From NCBI GenBank assembly GCA_021791615.1, contig JAJYWG010000089.1, positions 1-64,000 of the forward strand: 64,000 nt of DNA, given 5' to 3'. The position numbers and the translations under genes were made by a program. The DNA is from Actinomycetes bacterium (GTDB taxonomy: Bacteria > Actinomycetota > Acidimicrobiia > Acidimicrobiales > RAAP-2). Of the stretch, positions 17,661 through 25,741 are shown piece after piece; the first letter of the stretch is position 1, and every line of letters starts with the position of its first letter. Below the pieces are notes generated by a model. It did not search any database. It was not told where the DNA came from and saw only the letters and a list, made by a program, of their open reading frames with translations.

Positions 17661-18029
17661 CTACCGGCGGTTCTCGGCGTGCTCTCGTACCCCGAGGGTG
17701 TGCAACGCCACGGTGGAGTGGGCGTAGGCGCCACCGGCCCGCATCTCAGCCGCGACCCAGATCGCCTCCATGATCTCCTCGTCACTGGCCCCCTTGCGGC
17801 GCGCCAACTTCGAGTGGCCGGCGATGCAGTACGGGCATTGCGTCGTATGGGCGACTGCGACGGCGATCAGCTGCTTGGTCTTCTCTTGCAGGGCGCCGGG
17901 GCTGAAGACCGCCCGGCTGAATTTCTCGAAGGCGTCGTGGATCTCAGGTGCGAGCTCCTTGCGCCGTAGGCCGATCTCCGCGGTCCCTGGCGGGTACACC
18001 GGCTCGTTCCGTGCATTCGTGCCTGGCAT
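17661..18029 (-). CDS. Carboxymuconolactone decarboxylase/AhpD-like protein
   Basis: A 122-residue CMD-fold protein. The redox motif C-P-Y-C-x4-H (TTQCPYCIAGHSKLARRKGA) is complete, as in AhpD-like alkylhydroperoxidases where the two cysteines carry out thiol-dependent peroxide reduction and His assists. EEIMEAIWVAAEMRAGGAYAH is the following helix pair. The ATG at 18029 has a GGAGA sequence about 10 nt upstream. The reading frame of the preceding hypothetical gene runs 86 nt into this one in another frame. It lies at the downstream end of the hemerythrin-to-transketolase gene series and may be its last member. Confidence 0.88.
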   Translation of the reverse strand: MPGTNARNEPVYPPGTAEIGLRRKELAPEIHDAFEKFSRAVFSPGALQEKTKQLIAVAVAHTTQCPYCIAGHSKLARRKGASDEEIMEAIWVAAEMRAGGAYAHSTVALHTLGVREHAENRR

Positions 18030-18453
18030 TCTCAGTCCATCTCCTCTCTCTTGTGACCGCGCGTCGGGCGCCTGGGTTGGCGGGACCCCGACGCGCCGAT
18101 CCCCGCTCGTAGCCGTCACGGCGGATCCTTGCGGTGACGATGTCGACACCCTGTGACCTACATCGCTGCGCATCCGCCGCAGTGAAACCTGCTTGGTGCC
18201 AGCGCAGCCCTTCAAGGGAGCCCAGGCCCTGGCGCACCCACGTGGGGGCGACGCGTCGGAGCTGGCGGCGGTAGGGTCCGACGATCGCCGGGGTGAACCC
18301 GTCCCCCTGGGCCAGCGCTGCGTCGAAGGGCCCGAACCCCTCGGCTTTCCACGCCCCCACGTCGTCGCCGCGGACCCCGAGGGCGGCCCACGCCGCGTGT
18401 TCGTCCGGCCCGCCGACGATGGCAGGTGCGACGGCGCCAAGCGCGCCCTGCAT
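17944..18453 (-). CDS. Hypothetical protein with W-x2-GF helix repeats, 3' part doubtful
   Basis: An open frame of 169 codons starting 5 nt after the transketolase stop codon. Residues 17-90 look like real protein: HAAWAALGVRGDDVGAWKAE, GFGPFDAALAQGDGFTP, GLRWHQAGFTAADAQ. This is a pattern of short helical units each with Trp and G-F-x-P/A. From about residue 95 the composition becomes Arg-rich and unlike coding sequence, and the frame runs 86 nt into the AhpD-like gene. Either the true stop has been lost by a frameshift near 18170, or the C-terminus is non-functional. No function can be assigned. Confidence 0.45.
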   Translation of the reverse strand: MQGALGAVAPAIVGGPDEHAAWAALGVRGDDVGAWKAEGFGPFDAALAQGDGFTPAIVGPYRRQLRRVAPTWVRQGLGSLEGLRWHQAGFTAADAQRCRSQGVDIVTARIRRDGYERGSARRGPANPGARRAVTRERRWTENARHECTERAGVPARDRGDRPTAQGART

Positions 18454-18458
18454 GTCGG

Positions 18459-20381
18459 CTAGCTCCGTCTCACGAGGGTGTGCGCAGCAGCCCTGATGTG
18501 GCGCGCGGAGATGCCGGCGACGTCGAGCGATTCGACGCTCGTCCCCGACGTGGGCATCGCCCGCACGGCGAGGTGAGCGATCGTTGGGCTCTGTCCTCGT
18601 TCAGCCGACAGGGCGAGCGTGTCAGCCGAGAGGGCGAGCGTGTCAGCCGAGAGGGCGAGCGTGTCAGCCGAGAGGGCAAGCGCCACGGCCGCGCCGAGCC
18701 CGCCTTCGGGGTGGTGGTCTTCTGCCACCACCAGCCGCCCGCCGGTCGCGGTGCACGCCTCGAGGAGGGTGGAAGCGTCGATCGGCTTCACCGAGTACGC
18801 GTCGATGACCCGGGCGCAGATCCCCTCGGTCGCGAGCTCGTTGGCCGCGTCGAGGCACTGGTGGACAGTGACGCCGGCTCCGACCAGGCAGACCTCGTCG
18901 TTCTCAGAGGACCGGAGGGTTTTCGCCCCGCCGATGGGGAACGACTCGCCGGGGTCGTAGAGGACGGGGTAGGCGCCCCGGGTCGTCCGCAGGTAGGAGA
19001 TCCCGCAGAGATCGGCCATCGCCATGGTGAGGGCGGCCGCGGAGGTGGCGTCGCTCGGGTAGAGCACGGTCGAGCCGTGGATCGCCTGCATCAGCGCCAG
19101 GTCTTCGAGACCCATCTGGGAGGGGCCGTCGGCACCGATCTCGACGCCGGCGTGCGAACCGTTGATGCACATGCGCACTCTTGAGATCGCAGCCATGCGG
19201 ATGAAGTCGGCGGCGCGAGAGACGAAGGCGGCGAAGGTGGAGGCGAACGGCCGGTAGCCGCGGGCGGCCAGGCCGACGGCGGCACCGATCATCTGCTGCT
19301 CGGAGATGAACATCTCGAAGAAACGCTCGGGGCACAAGGCGGCGAACTCGTCGGTGTAGGTGGAGTTGGCGACTTCGCCGTCGAGGACGACCACCTCGGG
19401 ACGAGCGGCGAGCGCTTTCAACGCGTCGCCGAAGGCGCGCCGAGTGGCAACCGGTGAGCCCAGCTCGTAGCGGGGCAGGTTGATCGTGGCCGGGGGCTCC
19501 GGCGCACGTACAGGGGGCGGCGGGGGCGGCGGAGGGGAGGTGACGTTGATGGCCGAAGGTCCACCCAGCGCGGAAATCGCCCGCTCGGCGAGGTCGGCGG
19601 GCAGGGCGCGCCCGTGCCAGCCTTCGGCGTCCTCGAGCTCCTTCACCCCGCGGCCCTTTACGGTGCGTGCGAGGACGACGCAGAGGTGGTCGGCGTCGGC
19701 CCGGGAGTCCGAGAAGGCGGCGTCGATGGCCTCGACGTCGTGGCCGTCGACGAGGATGGCCCGGCAGCCGAAGGCCTCGACCCGGCGCCGGTAGGCGTCG
19801 AGGTCCCAGCCGAGCTCGGTCGGGCCGCGCTGGCCGAGGCGGTTCACGTCCACGATCGCCGTCAGGTTCGAGAGGCCGTAATGGCTCCCCTTGTCGAGCG
19901 CCTCCCACATCGAGCCCTCGGCCATCTCGGAGTCGCCGCAGAGGACCCAGACGTGGTAGGGGAGCTTTTCCAAGAACTGCCCGGCGATGGCGATCCCCAC
20001 CGCGGCCGGCAGGCCCTGGCCCAACGAGCCGGTGGCCACGTCCACCCAGGGAAGGGCCGGCGTCGGGTGGCCCTGGAGCCTGGAGCCGACGCGACGGTAG
20101 GTGGTGAGGAGCTCTTCTTCGCTGATGGCCCCGGCGGCGCGGAACATGGCATAGAGAAGGGGCGAGGCGTGGCCCTTCGAGAAGACGAGGTGGTCGTTGG
20201 TCGGAAGCTGGGGTGCCGACCAGTCGTAGCGGAGGTGCTTGGCGAGAAGCACCGCCATCAGGTCGGCGGCAGAGAGCGACGACGTGGGGTGGCCCGAGCC
20301 GGCCGCGGTGCTGCAGCGGATGGCGTCTATCCGGAGCTGGGTCGCGAGCACGTTGATCGCGATGTCGGCACCCGTCGTCAT
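18459..20381 (-). CDS. tkt: Transketolase
   Basis: A 640-residue thiamine-diphosphate enzyme of the pentose phosphate/Calvin pathways. The N-terminal half has HPTSSLSAADLMAVLLAKHL, SKGHASPLLYAMF and the TPP/Mg motif GDSEMAEGSMWEALDKGSHY ... VDVN. After a proline-rich linker (eight prolines at about 287-294) comes the pyrimidine domain (ISEQQMIGAAVGLAARGYRPF, GADGPSQMGLEDLALMQAI) and the C-terminal domain. A 28-residue LALSADT repeat interrupts the C-terminal domain after GGLGAAVA, which is unusual. The ATG at 20381 overlaps the HMA gene stop by 4 nt (ATGA). Confidence 0.93.
   Translation of the reverse strand: MTTGADIAINVLATQLRIDAIRCSTAAGSGHPTSSLSAADLMAVLLAKHLRYDWSAPQLPTNDHLVFSKGHASPLLYAMFRAAGAISEEELLTTYRRVGSRLQGHPTPALPWVDVATGSLGQGLPAAVGIAIAGQFLEKLPYHVWVLCGDSEMAEGSMWEALDKGSHYGLSNLTAIVDVNRLGQRGPTELGWDLDAYRRRVEAFGCRAILVDGHDVEAIDAAFSDSRADADHLCVVLARTVKGRGVKELEDAEGWHGRALPADLAERAISALGGPSAINVTSPPPPPPPPVRAPEPPATINLPRYELGSPVATRRAFGDALKALAARPEVVVLDGEVANSTYTDEFAALCPERFFEMFISEQQMIGAAVGLAARGYRPFASTFAAFVSRAADFIRMAAISRVRMCINGSHAGVEIGADGPSQMGLEDLALMQAIHGSTVLYPSDATSAAALTMAMADLCGISYLRTTRGAYPVLYDPGESFPIGGAKTLRSSENDEVCLVGAGVTVHQCLDAANELATEGICARVIDAYSVKPIDASTLLEACTATGGRLVVAEDHHPEGGLGAAVALALSADTLALSADTLALSADTLALSAERGQSPTIAHLAVRAMPTSGTSVESLDVAGISARHIRAAAHTLVRRS
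18601..18684 (+). repeat. Four 21-nt in-frame tandem units inside transketolase
   Basis: TCAGCCGAGAGGGCGAGCGTG in four consecutive copies (first and last slightly changed), encoding LALSADT repeats on the minus strand. Units 2 and 3 are identical. Confidence 0.93.
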
Positions 20382-20920
20382 CGAGGACCCGGGGGCAGTC
20401 GGAAGGCGATCCGGAACATCCGTATGAAAAGCCGTATGGTCCGGAGCACGATGCCTGGGGCGGGTCGCTCACGCGAAAGGACCCGTACCCCCGCTCCTCC
20501 ACCCGGTCGAGCTCCTCCACCCGGTCGACGGCCGCTCGCTGGCGACCAGAGGCTCGACAAGGACCCGACGGCGGACCGTGGACCACCGGCTTCGGGAGGG
20601 CTCGCCGGAGACGCCATCTCGAGCGCCTTCTCGTCCACCCGTGCGTGCCCGGTGTCCTTCGCCGCCGGGCACTCACCGGTTTCGTGGCCGTCCAAGGAGA
20701 CCATCATCCTCTCGCCGTTGCCGCCCAGCGTGATGGCGCGCCCCGCGCTCGTGATCAACGAGACCAGCGCGTCAGGGTCGTCCTCGTGCTCGATCACGAG
20801 ACACCCCGTGGAGAAGTCCGCCCACACGCGCTGCACGCCTGCTCTCTCGCGCAGTGCGTTCAGCATTGCGTTGTGGCACCGCGCGCAGTTGGCGTTCTCC
20901 AGCGCCACGACCGTCCTCAT
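20378..20920 (-). CDS. Heavy-metal-associated (HMA) domain protein with long disordered tail
   Basis: A 180-residue protein. Residues 1-66 form an HMA/CopZ-like fold with the metal-binding C-x-x-C in VVALENANCARCHNAMLNAL and the closing EDDPDALVSLITSAG. From about 90 on it is low-complexity and ends in a basic, amphipathic or membrane-seeking segment (IVLRTIRLFIRMFRIAFRLP). Such domains carry Cu(I) or similar metals. The ATG at 20920 has GGGGGATC upstream. The stop overlaps the transketolase start (ATGA). A short 18-nt direct repeat (GCTCCTCCACCCGGTCGA twice at about 20492-20527) lies in the tail region. Its relation to the operon partners is not known. Confidence 0.7.
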   Translation of the reverse strand: MRTVVALENANCARCHNAMLNALRERAGVQRVWADFSTGCLVIEHEDDPDALVSLITSAGRAITLGGNGERMMVSLDGHETGECPAAKDTGHARVDEKALEMASPASPPEAGGPRSAVGSLSSLWSPASGRRPGGGARPGGGAGVRVLSRERPAPGIVLRTIRLFIRMFRIAFRLPPGPR

Positions 20921-20978
20921 AGAAGATCCCCCGAACAACACGCTCGGGACCCCAGGAGCGGCGATCCCGCTCCTGGCC

Positions 20979-21767
20979 TCATGCGTGGTCCTCGCTGTAG
21001 ATCCGATCATCGGCGACGCCGAGCGAGCCGAGCATGGCGCGGACGGCGATCACCATGTCCCCCGGCCCGGCCACGTAGTAGAGGCTCGGGCTCCGGGTAT
21101 GCGGTGCCGCCTCGAACACCTCGGCGAGCATGTCGGCGTCGATGCGGCGGTGGTAGCGCACCGAGGGGTCGCGCGGGTCGCGGGTGAACGTGCGGAGGAG
21201 CCTGAACCACGCCATATCTCGGCCCAACGCCTCGAGCTCGTCTCCGAGGAGCACCGTCGTCCTGTCCCTGCTCGAGCACAAGAGCGTCATCGGCACGTCG
21301 AGCCCGCGTGCGGCGGCGTAGCGCACGATGGCAGCCAAGGGGGCGACACCCGTCCCTGCGCCGATGAGTCCCACCGGCCCGCCGTCGCGCTCGGTCCAGG
21401 TGAGAAAGCCGAAGGGCCCTCGTACCTGGAGGAGGTCGCCGACCGCCACCTGGCGCGCCAGGATGGGCGAGACCCGGCCGCCTTGGACCTCGCGCACGGC
21501 GATCTCGACCTTCGACGACGGCGGGTACGGCGAGGAGCAGAGCGAGTATGCCTGCTCGACGACGCCTGGCGGGGCGTCGACGGCCAGGCGGACCAGGTAG
21601 TACTGGCCGGGGAGGACCTCTGGCACCTCGTCGAGTCGCAGATCCAGCACCGTCCCTGTGGCACCTCGTTCGACCCCGACGACTTGAACCTGCTCCCACA
21701 TAGCCATCCGGTCCGCCGCCAGCCAGCGATCGGCAGCGAGGCCCGAGTCGAGCATGCCCGCGCTCAC
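20979..21767 (-). CDS. Ferredoxin reductase-type FAD/NAD(P) oxidoreductase
   Basis: A 262-residue flavoprotein with two modules: an FAD-binding barrel at 20-120 (PGQYYLVRLAV, QAYSLCSSPYPPSSKVEIAV, VRGPFGFLTW) and a NAD(P)-binding fold from about 125 (VGLIGAGTGVAPLAAIVRYA, ... YYVAGPGDMVIAVRAMLGSLG). The R-x-Y-S flavin motif has Q in place of R. The plan resembles the electron-transfer modules of phenol hydroxylases and hydrogenase gamma subunits, but no 2Fe-2S domain is attached, so it needs a partner. GTG at 21767 overlaps the NHL gene stop (GTGA), which fixes the start. Confidence 0.85.
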   Translation of the reverse strand: MSAGMLDSGLAADRWLAADRMAMWEQVQVVGVERGATGTVLDLRLDEVPEVLPGQYYLVRLAVDAPPGVVEQAYSLCSSPYPPSSKVEIAVREVQGGRVSPILARQVAVGDLLQVRGPFGFLTWTERDGGPVGLIGAGTGVAPLAAIVRYAAARGLDVPMTLLCSSRDRTTVLLGDELEALGRDMAWFRLLRTFTRDPRDPSVRYHRRIDADMLAEVFEAAPHTRSPSLYYVAGPGDMVIAVRAMLGSLGVADDRIYSEDHA

Positions 21768-22771
21768 CGCCCTGCTCCCGCCGAGATCAGGCAGGTCTGG
21801 GGGCGGTGCTCGTCGTCGAGCACCTCGGCAGCGACGAGCACCTCGGCAGCGACGAGCACCTCGGCGTCGGGTGCGAGCGCCACGGCGACGGGCCAGCGCC
21901 GGCCCGCGAGCCGCAGCGTGGTCGTGCTCGCTCCGTCGGGATCGATCCGGCGCAGCGCGCCGTTTCCCTGGTCGGCAACCCAAAGCTCCCCGTCGTGCCC
22001 GAGGGCGATGCCGGTCGGCCAGCGCAGGCCCACGTCGGCGCCGACGCCGTCGTCGGCTCCACCCGGTGGGGATCCGGCGAGCGTCGTGACCTCGCCGTCG
22101 GGGGTCACGCGGCGCACCGCGTTGTTGCCGGTGTCGGCGACGTAGCAGGTGCCTTCGGCGTCGATGTCGAGCGCCAGAGGCTGGCGGAAGCGGCCCTCTG
22201 GCCCCCGGCCGTCGCCGTAGTCGTAGATGGAGCCGGCAAGGGTGGCGACGACGCCTGCGGGTGAGATCGTCCGGATGCGGTGGTTCCCGGCGTCGGCGAC
22301 GTAGCAGGTGCCGTCCGCCCCGATCGCCACGTCGGTCGGGTACCGGAAGAGGGCCTCGTCGCCCGGGCCGTCGCGATAGCCGTAGACGCTGCCGGCGACG
22401 ACCCGGAGATCGCCGGTAGGGGCGATCGCCCACACCCGGTGGCCTGCGGTGTCGGCGACGAAGAGCGTCCCGTCGGGACCCAGCGCGAGGCCCGCGGGGC
22501 TGAGCACCCGCTTCCCGGTGCCAGTGGCGTCGGGGACGCCACCAGCCGGTGCAACAGCGAACGTCCGCCCACCGCCGTGGTCGATGCGCCAGATCGTCCT
22601 CGAGGTCGCGTCGGATGCGAAGAGACGCCCCTCGGGAGCGACGGCGAGGCCCGCGGGGCGCCCGGGGAAGGCGAAGCTCCGATCGGAGCATGCCCGCTCT
22701 CTCGACGCGACGCCGAGCACGATGCTCTCGCGCTCGGTGGACATCTGCTCTTCGCCAACGAGGACGGTCAT
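21764..22771 (-). CDS. NHL-repeat beta-propeller protein
   Basis: A 335-residue predicted six-bladed propeller. Successive blades are seen as PAGLAVAPEGRLFASD, PAGLALGPDGTLFVADTAGH, PTDVAIGADGTCYVADAGNH, PLALDIDAEGTCYVADTGNN and PTGIALGHDGELWVADQGNG. There is no signal peptide, so it is probably cytosolic and a protein- or ligand-binding scaffold. The C-terminal VLVAAE segment is an 18-nt tandem repeat. The ATG at 22771 overlaps the hemerythrin-like gene stop (ATGA). NHL proteins occur near redox and hydrogenase genes in actinobacteria, but no such enzyme is in this operon. Confidence 0.85.
   Translation of the reverse strand: MTVLVGEEQMSTERESIVLGVASRERACSDRSFAFPGRPAGLAVAPEGRLFASDATSRTIWRIDHGGGRTFAVAPAGGVPDATGTGKRVLSPAGLALGPDGTLFVADTAGHRVWAIAPTGDLRVVAGSVYGYRDGPGDEALFRYPTDVAIGADGTCYVADAGNHRIRTISPAGVVATLAGSIYDYGDGRGPEGRFRQPLALDIDAEGTCYVADTGNNAVRRVTPDGEVTTLAGSPPGGADDGVGADVGLRWPTGIALGHDGELWVADQGNGALRRIDPDGASTTTLRLAGRRWPVAVALAPDAEVLVAAEVLVAAEVLDDEHRPQTCLISAGAGR
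21817..21867 (+). repeat. 18-nt in-frame tandem repeat in the NHL gene
   Basis: GAGCACCTCGGCAGCGAC occurs twice in full followed by a partial third copy, encoding VLVAAE VLVAAE on the minus strand. Another slippage product of codon-multiple length. Confidence 0.8.
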
Positions 22772-23151
22772 CGCAGCCACCTCGGGCTCGGCGTCCCGCT
22801 GGCGGCGCCGTGGAGGGCTCGCTCGTCGAGGGTTTGGATGGTGAGGAGGGCGAGAAGCTCCTCGGCCCGGGCCGCACATCGGCGCCCTGGGCCGGTGCAG
22901 CCGCCGTCTGCGTCGCGGAGGAGCTCTCGGGCTGCGGCCGACACCCGCGCCTGGCCCCGTCGGACGAGGCGGGCGTCGGCCGGGGACAGGCGGGTGAGAG
23001 TCGAAACCTCGCGATCGAGGTGGTGGGCGAGCGCGTGCACGAAGGCACCGAGGTCCTCGATCAGACGGACGGTGTCGGCGTCGCGAGCCGCAGCGTGCAC
23101 CCTCCGGGCCAGGGTGAGAAGACCGTCGTGCTCGAGGAACCCCATGGTCAC
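22768..23151 (-). CDS. Hemerythrin-like small helical protein
   Basis: A 127-residue all-helical protein. MGFLEHDGLLTLARRVHAAA and FVHALAHHLDREVS place histidines as in the first half of hemerythrin (HHE) domains; the later H-x3-D/E part is less clear, so iron binding is uncertain. GTG at 23151 (VTMGFLEH) overlaps the stop of the small upstream gene; the ATG at 23145 is an alternative. It is the second gene of a leftward operon linked throughout by 4-nt overlaps. Oxygen, NO or iron sensing/binding would be the usual expectation for this fold. Confidence 0.6.
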   Translation of the reverse strand: MTMGFLEHDGLLTLARRVHAAARDADTVRLIEDLGAFVHALAHHLDREVSTLTRLSPADARLVRRGQARVSAAARELLRDADGGCTGPGRRCAARAEELLALLTIQTLDERALHGAASGTPSPRWLR

Positions 23152-23339
23152 ACCGGCTCCCGGGTCGCAGGGGTCACGGCCGACCCGCTGTGGCACCCGT
23201 CGTCGACGGCCTCTGCCACGGCCCGAGCGAGACGGCGGGAGAAGGCGGCGATCTTGACTTCGACGGTGTCCCGCACGCGTCGGGCAGAGGGGAGGGAGTC
23301 CCGGCCGACGACTGACGCTCCCTTCCCGGACCGTGCCAT
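23148..23339 (-). CDS. Small conserved-looking hypothetical protein, first gene of the operon
   Basis: A 63-residue protein, starting MARSGKGASVVGRDSLPS and ending CHSGSAVTPATREPV, with a central basic helix (VEVKIAAFSRRLARAVAEAV). No family recognised. The start is supported by GAGGAGAGGAG upstream of the ATG and by a perfect TATAAT further up; the stop overlaps the next gene by GTGA. Its position as the leader of an overlapping operon suggests it is expressed. Confidence 0.6.
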   Translation of the reverse strand: MARSGKGASVVGRDSLPSARRVRDTVEVKIAAFSRRLARAVAEAVDDGCHSGSAVTPATREPV

Positions 23340-23370
23340 CGCGCACTCCTCTCCTCGGCTTCCTACAACT

Positions 23371-23376
23371 ATTATA
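23371..23376 (-). promoter_or_regulatory. -10 box of the leftward hemerythrin-NHL-tkt operon
   Basis: TATAAT on the minus strand, 31 nt upstream of the first start codon. The surrounding A/T-rich 40 nt, rare in this genome, form the divergent control region shared with the NDH-2 gene. No -35 with consensus sequence and no clear operator. Confidence 0.55.
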
Positions 23377-23408
23377 CCGTTACCAACTAGAAATACGAAA
23401 GGTGCTGC

Positions 23409-24752
23409 GTGGACCGAGTGGTGATCGTGGGCGGGGGCTTCGCCGGTTTGGCGGCCGCTCAGCGACTACGCGGCGAGCCGGTCGACGTGGAGGTGGTGGA
23501 CCAGCACAACTTCCACACCTTCCAGCCCCTCCTGTACCAAGTGGCGACCGCGGGCCTCGACTCGGCTGACGTTGCCTACCCGCTCCGGACCGTCTTGCGA
23601 CGGGCCCGCAACGTGCGGTTCATCCACGGCAGAGTGTCCGGGTTCGATCTGTCGGCGCGCTCGGTCCTCCTCGAGGACGGCCGGGGGCTCGCCTACGACC
23701 ACCTCATCGTGGCGAGCGGTGCTACCGCGGCCACCTTCGGCGTGCCCGGGGTCGTGGACCACGCGCTCTTCCTCTACACCCTCAACGACGCCCGTTGGGT
23801 GCGAAACCAGGTTCTCGCCGCCTTGGAGCGCTTCGACGCCAGCGGCCCTGACGAAGCCGTGGCGCCGGTGATCGTGGTGGTCGGGGGCGGCCCGACCGGG
23901 GTCGAGACTGCCGGGGCGATGTCCGAGCTGATCGACATCGCCATCCGCCACGACCGGCTCCGTCTCGATCCCGACCGCACCCGCGTCGTCCTCCTCGACG
24001 CCAAAGAGCGCGTGCTCCCCGCCTTCTCACCTGCGGCCAGCGCGTACGCCGAGCGGATCCTGCGCGCCCGAGGGGTCGAGGTCCGGCTCGGGCTCGGGGT
24101 CGAGGCGGTCTCGACCGCTGGGGTCAGGCTGGCAGACGGTGAACTGGTCAGCGCGAGCGTGGTGATCTGGGCGGCCGGGGTGACGGTCGACGGCACCGTC
24201 GCCGCGGGCCTCACGGGTCGCCGAGGTCCCGGGGGACGGGTGGTGGTCGATGCCGATCTGTCGCTGCCTGGCCATCCCGAGGTCTTCGTCGTGGGCGATG
24301 CCGCCGCGGTGCCCGGTCCTGACGGCACTGCGATAGGTGCAGGCGCCCTCGAAACGGGTGGCACTCAGCGGTTCCTCCCCCAGCTTGCCCAAGTCGCCAT
24401 CCAGTCGGGCGACCACGCCGCCCGCCAGGTCGTCGGCCGGCTCGAAGGCCGTCCGACGACGTCCTTCGCCTACTACGACAAGGGGATGATGGCGACCATC
24501 GGACGCCGGTCGGCAGTCGCCCAGCTGTCAAGCGGCGCGGTCTTCTACGGGACCATCGGTTGGATCGCCTGGCTCGTGCTCCACCTCGTCTACCTGATCG
24601 GCTTCCGCAACCGCGTGGTGGTCTTGATCAACTGGGCGTGGCACTACTTTCGATGGCCGTCGGGCCCGCGGCTCATCATCGGCGACGTGCCGGCCCGGCC
24701 ACCGGCAGAGCCGCGACCAGGGCGTCCTGACTGCCCAGAGTGTCGCAGGTGA
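23409..24752 (+). CDS. ndh: Type II NADH dehydrogenase (NDH-2)
   Basis: A 447-residue single-subunit flavoenzyme that passes electrons from NADH to quinone without pumping protons. FAD-binding VVIVGGGFAGLAAAQRL is at the N-terminus, FQPLLYQVATAGLDSADVAYPLR is typical of NDH-2, the NADH site is VVVGGGPTGVETAGAMSEL, and the second FAD motif is VFVVGDAAAVPG. The C-terminus has the hydrophobic, aromatic membrane anchor (IGWIAWLVLHLVYLIGF, then NWAWHYFRW). GTG at 23409 has GAAAGG upstream. It is divergent from the hemerythrin/NHL operon. It would supply quinol to the nitrate reductase encoded further right. Confidence 0.95.
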   Translation: MDRVVIVGGGFAGLAAAQRLRGEPVDVEVVDQHNFHTFQPLLYQVATAGLDSADVAYPLRTVLRRARNVRFIHGRVSGFDLSARSVLLEDGRGLAYDHLIVASGATAATFGVPGVVDHALFLYTLNDARWVRNQVLAALERFDASGPDEAVAPVIVVVGGGPTGVETAGAMSELIDIAIRHDRLRLDPDRTRVVLLDAKERVLPAFSPAASAYAERILRARGVEVRLGLGVEAVSTAGVRLADGELVSASVVIWAAGVTVDGTVAAGLTGRRGPGGRVVVDADLSLPGHPEVFVVGDAAAVPGPDGTAIGAGALETGGTQRFLPQLAQVAIQSGDHAARQVVGRLEGRPTTSFAYYDKGMMATIGRRSAVAQLSSGAVFYGTIGWIAWLVLHLVYLIGFRNRVVVLINWAWHYFRWPSGPRLIIGDVPARPPAEPRPGRPDCPECRR

Positions 24753-24847
24753 ACCGTTCCATCCTCGCCAGTGCGCCCACCGGACCCCCACCTGCACCAG
24801 ACCTTCCCCGAGAGGCGCCGGTGCCACGGAGGCCGCTGCCCCCACCG

Positions 24848-25339
24848 CTACTGATGGGGTGAGCCAGGCTTCACCACCATGAGGACGATGATGGCGAGGA
24901 GCGCCGTCGCGGCAAGGTAGTTGACGACACGTGCCACACGGTCACCGAGGCGGGCGCGCAGCTCTTCGCTCGGAGGGAGCTGCTTGGCAGCCAGGGCGGC
25001 GGCGAGCTTGCGGGCCTGCTTGGGTCGCTGCCCGCCCACCGAACCGAGCACGACGACCAATGCGAGGAGCCCGGACGCCGCGTCGACCCACGGCGTGGAG
25101 TACCCCCAGTGGCCGAGGGCGACCAGCCACAGCCCGAAACTGCCGGCGAGCAGCGTCCCGCCGACTACCAGCGCGGCACCGACGCGGGCGAGTCCGAGCA
25201 AGAGCGCGATCTCGGCGCTGTTGGCCCGCCGACGCGCCGCCTCGAAAGCCACGGCGGCGAGGACAGTGCCCGAGACGAGCAAGAAGGCGCCGACCAGGTG
25301 GAGGCACAGCGCGAGGTCGTAGAGCCAGGCAGGGGTCAT
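24848..25339 (-). CDS. Small integral membrane protein, DUF2269-like
   Basis: A 163-residue protein with four predicted membrane helices: LYDLALCLHLVGAFLLVSGT, then VGAALVVGGTLLAGSFGLWL, a third (AASGLLALVVVLGSVGG) and a C-terminal one (LAATALLAIIVLMVVKPG). The pattern with an early H in the first helix and a G-W/LW pair in the second resembles DUF2269/CopD-like small membrane proteins. The ATG at 25339 overlaps the preceding frame's stop (ATGA-type, 25336-25339). It is convergent with the NDH-2 gene. Function unknown. Confidence 0.7.
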   Translation of the reverse strand: MTPAWLYDLALCLHLVGAFLLVSGTVLAAVAFEAARRRANSAEIALLLGLARVGAALVVGGTLLAGSFGLWLVALGHWGYSTPWVDAASGLLALVVVLGSVGGQRPKQARKLAAALAAKQLPPSEELRARLGDRVARVVNYLAATALLAIIVLMVVKPGSPHQ

Positions 25340-25563
25340 GATTGGAGCAGCAGGCGGTCCGTCGCCGTCCTCCCCTCGACGCGGGCGTCGACCTCGGCGG
25401 CGGCGTCGAGTGGGAGGACCTCGCCGACGCGAGCGCTCAGCTCGCGGGCGACGAGCATCGTGTCGATGAGCGGCCCGGGTGCCGCATCGCGCCCCGAGCG
25501 CACGAAGGTGTCCACCGGCACCAGCTGCGCCGTAGCGGGTCGAGCCACGCGCCATCGCGGCAT
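25336..25563 (-). pseudogene. Hypothetical gene, probably frameshifted
   Basis: The frame ending at 25336 encodes 75 plausible residues (VPVDTFVRSGRDAAPGPLID, LVARELSARVGEVLPLDAA). Its 5' continuation reads as Arg/Ser-rich noise, while a different frame upstream reads convincingly (VRIFGHGPEATLGSTLDAII, LERLRSRHDEAFHAAMA at about 25555-25670). A +1 shift near 25555-25565 would join the two into one protein of about 115 residues. Either the gene is broken or there is a sequencing error. Family not recognised. No other gene is visible between here and 25742. Confidence 0.45.
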
Positions 25564-25741
25564 GGAAGGCCTCGTCGTGGCGCGAGCGCAGTCTTTCGAG
25601 GATGATCGCGTCCAGCGTCGATCCGAGCGTCGCCTCGGGTCCGTGGCCGAAGATCCGGACATTTGCGATGGCAGGGCACCCCGGTGGAGGGGATCGATCG
25701 ACTTGCCACGCAGCTCGGCGGCTGCCGAAGCCGAGGACCCG

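Noticed and set aside
20979..23048. A single 689-codon leftward frame
   Set aside because: Only its last 262 codons (flavoprotein) are protein-like; the rest is the shadow of the NHL and hemerythrin-like genes in another frame.
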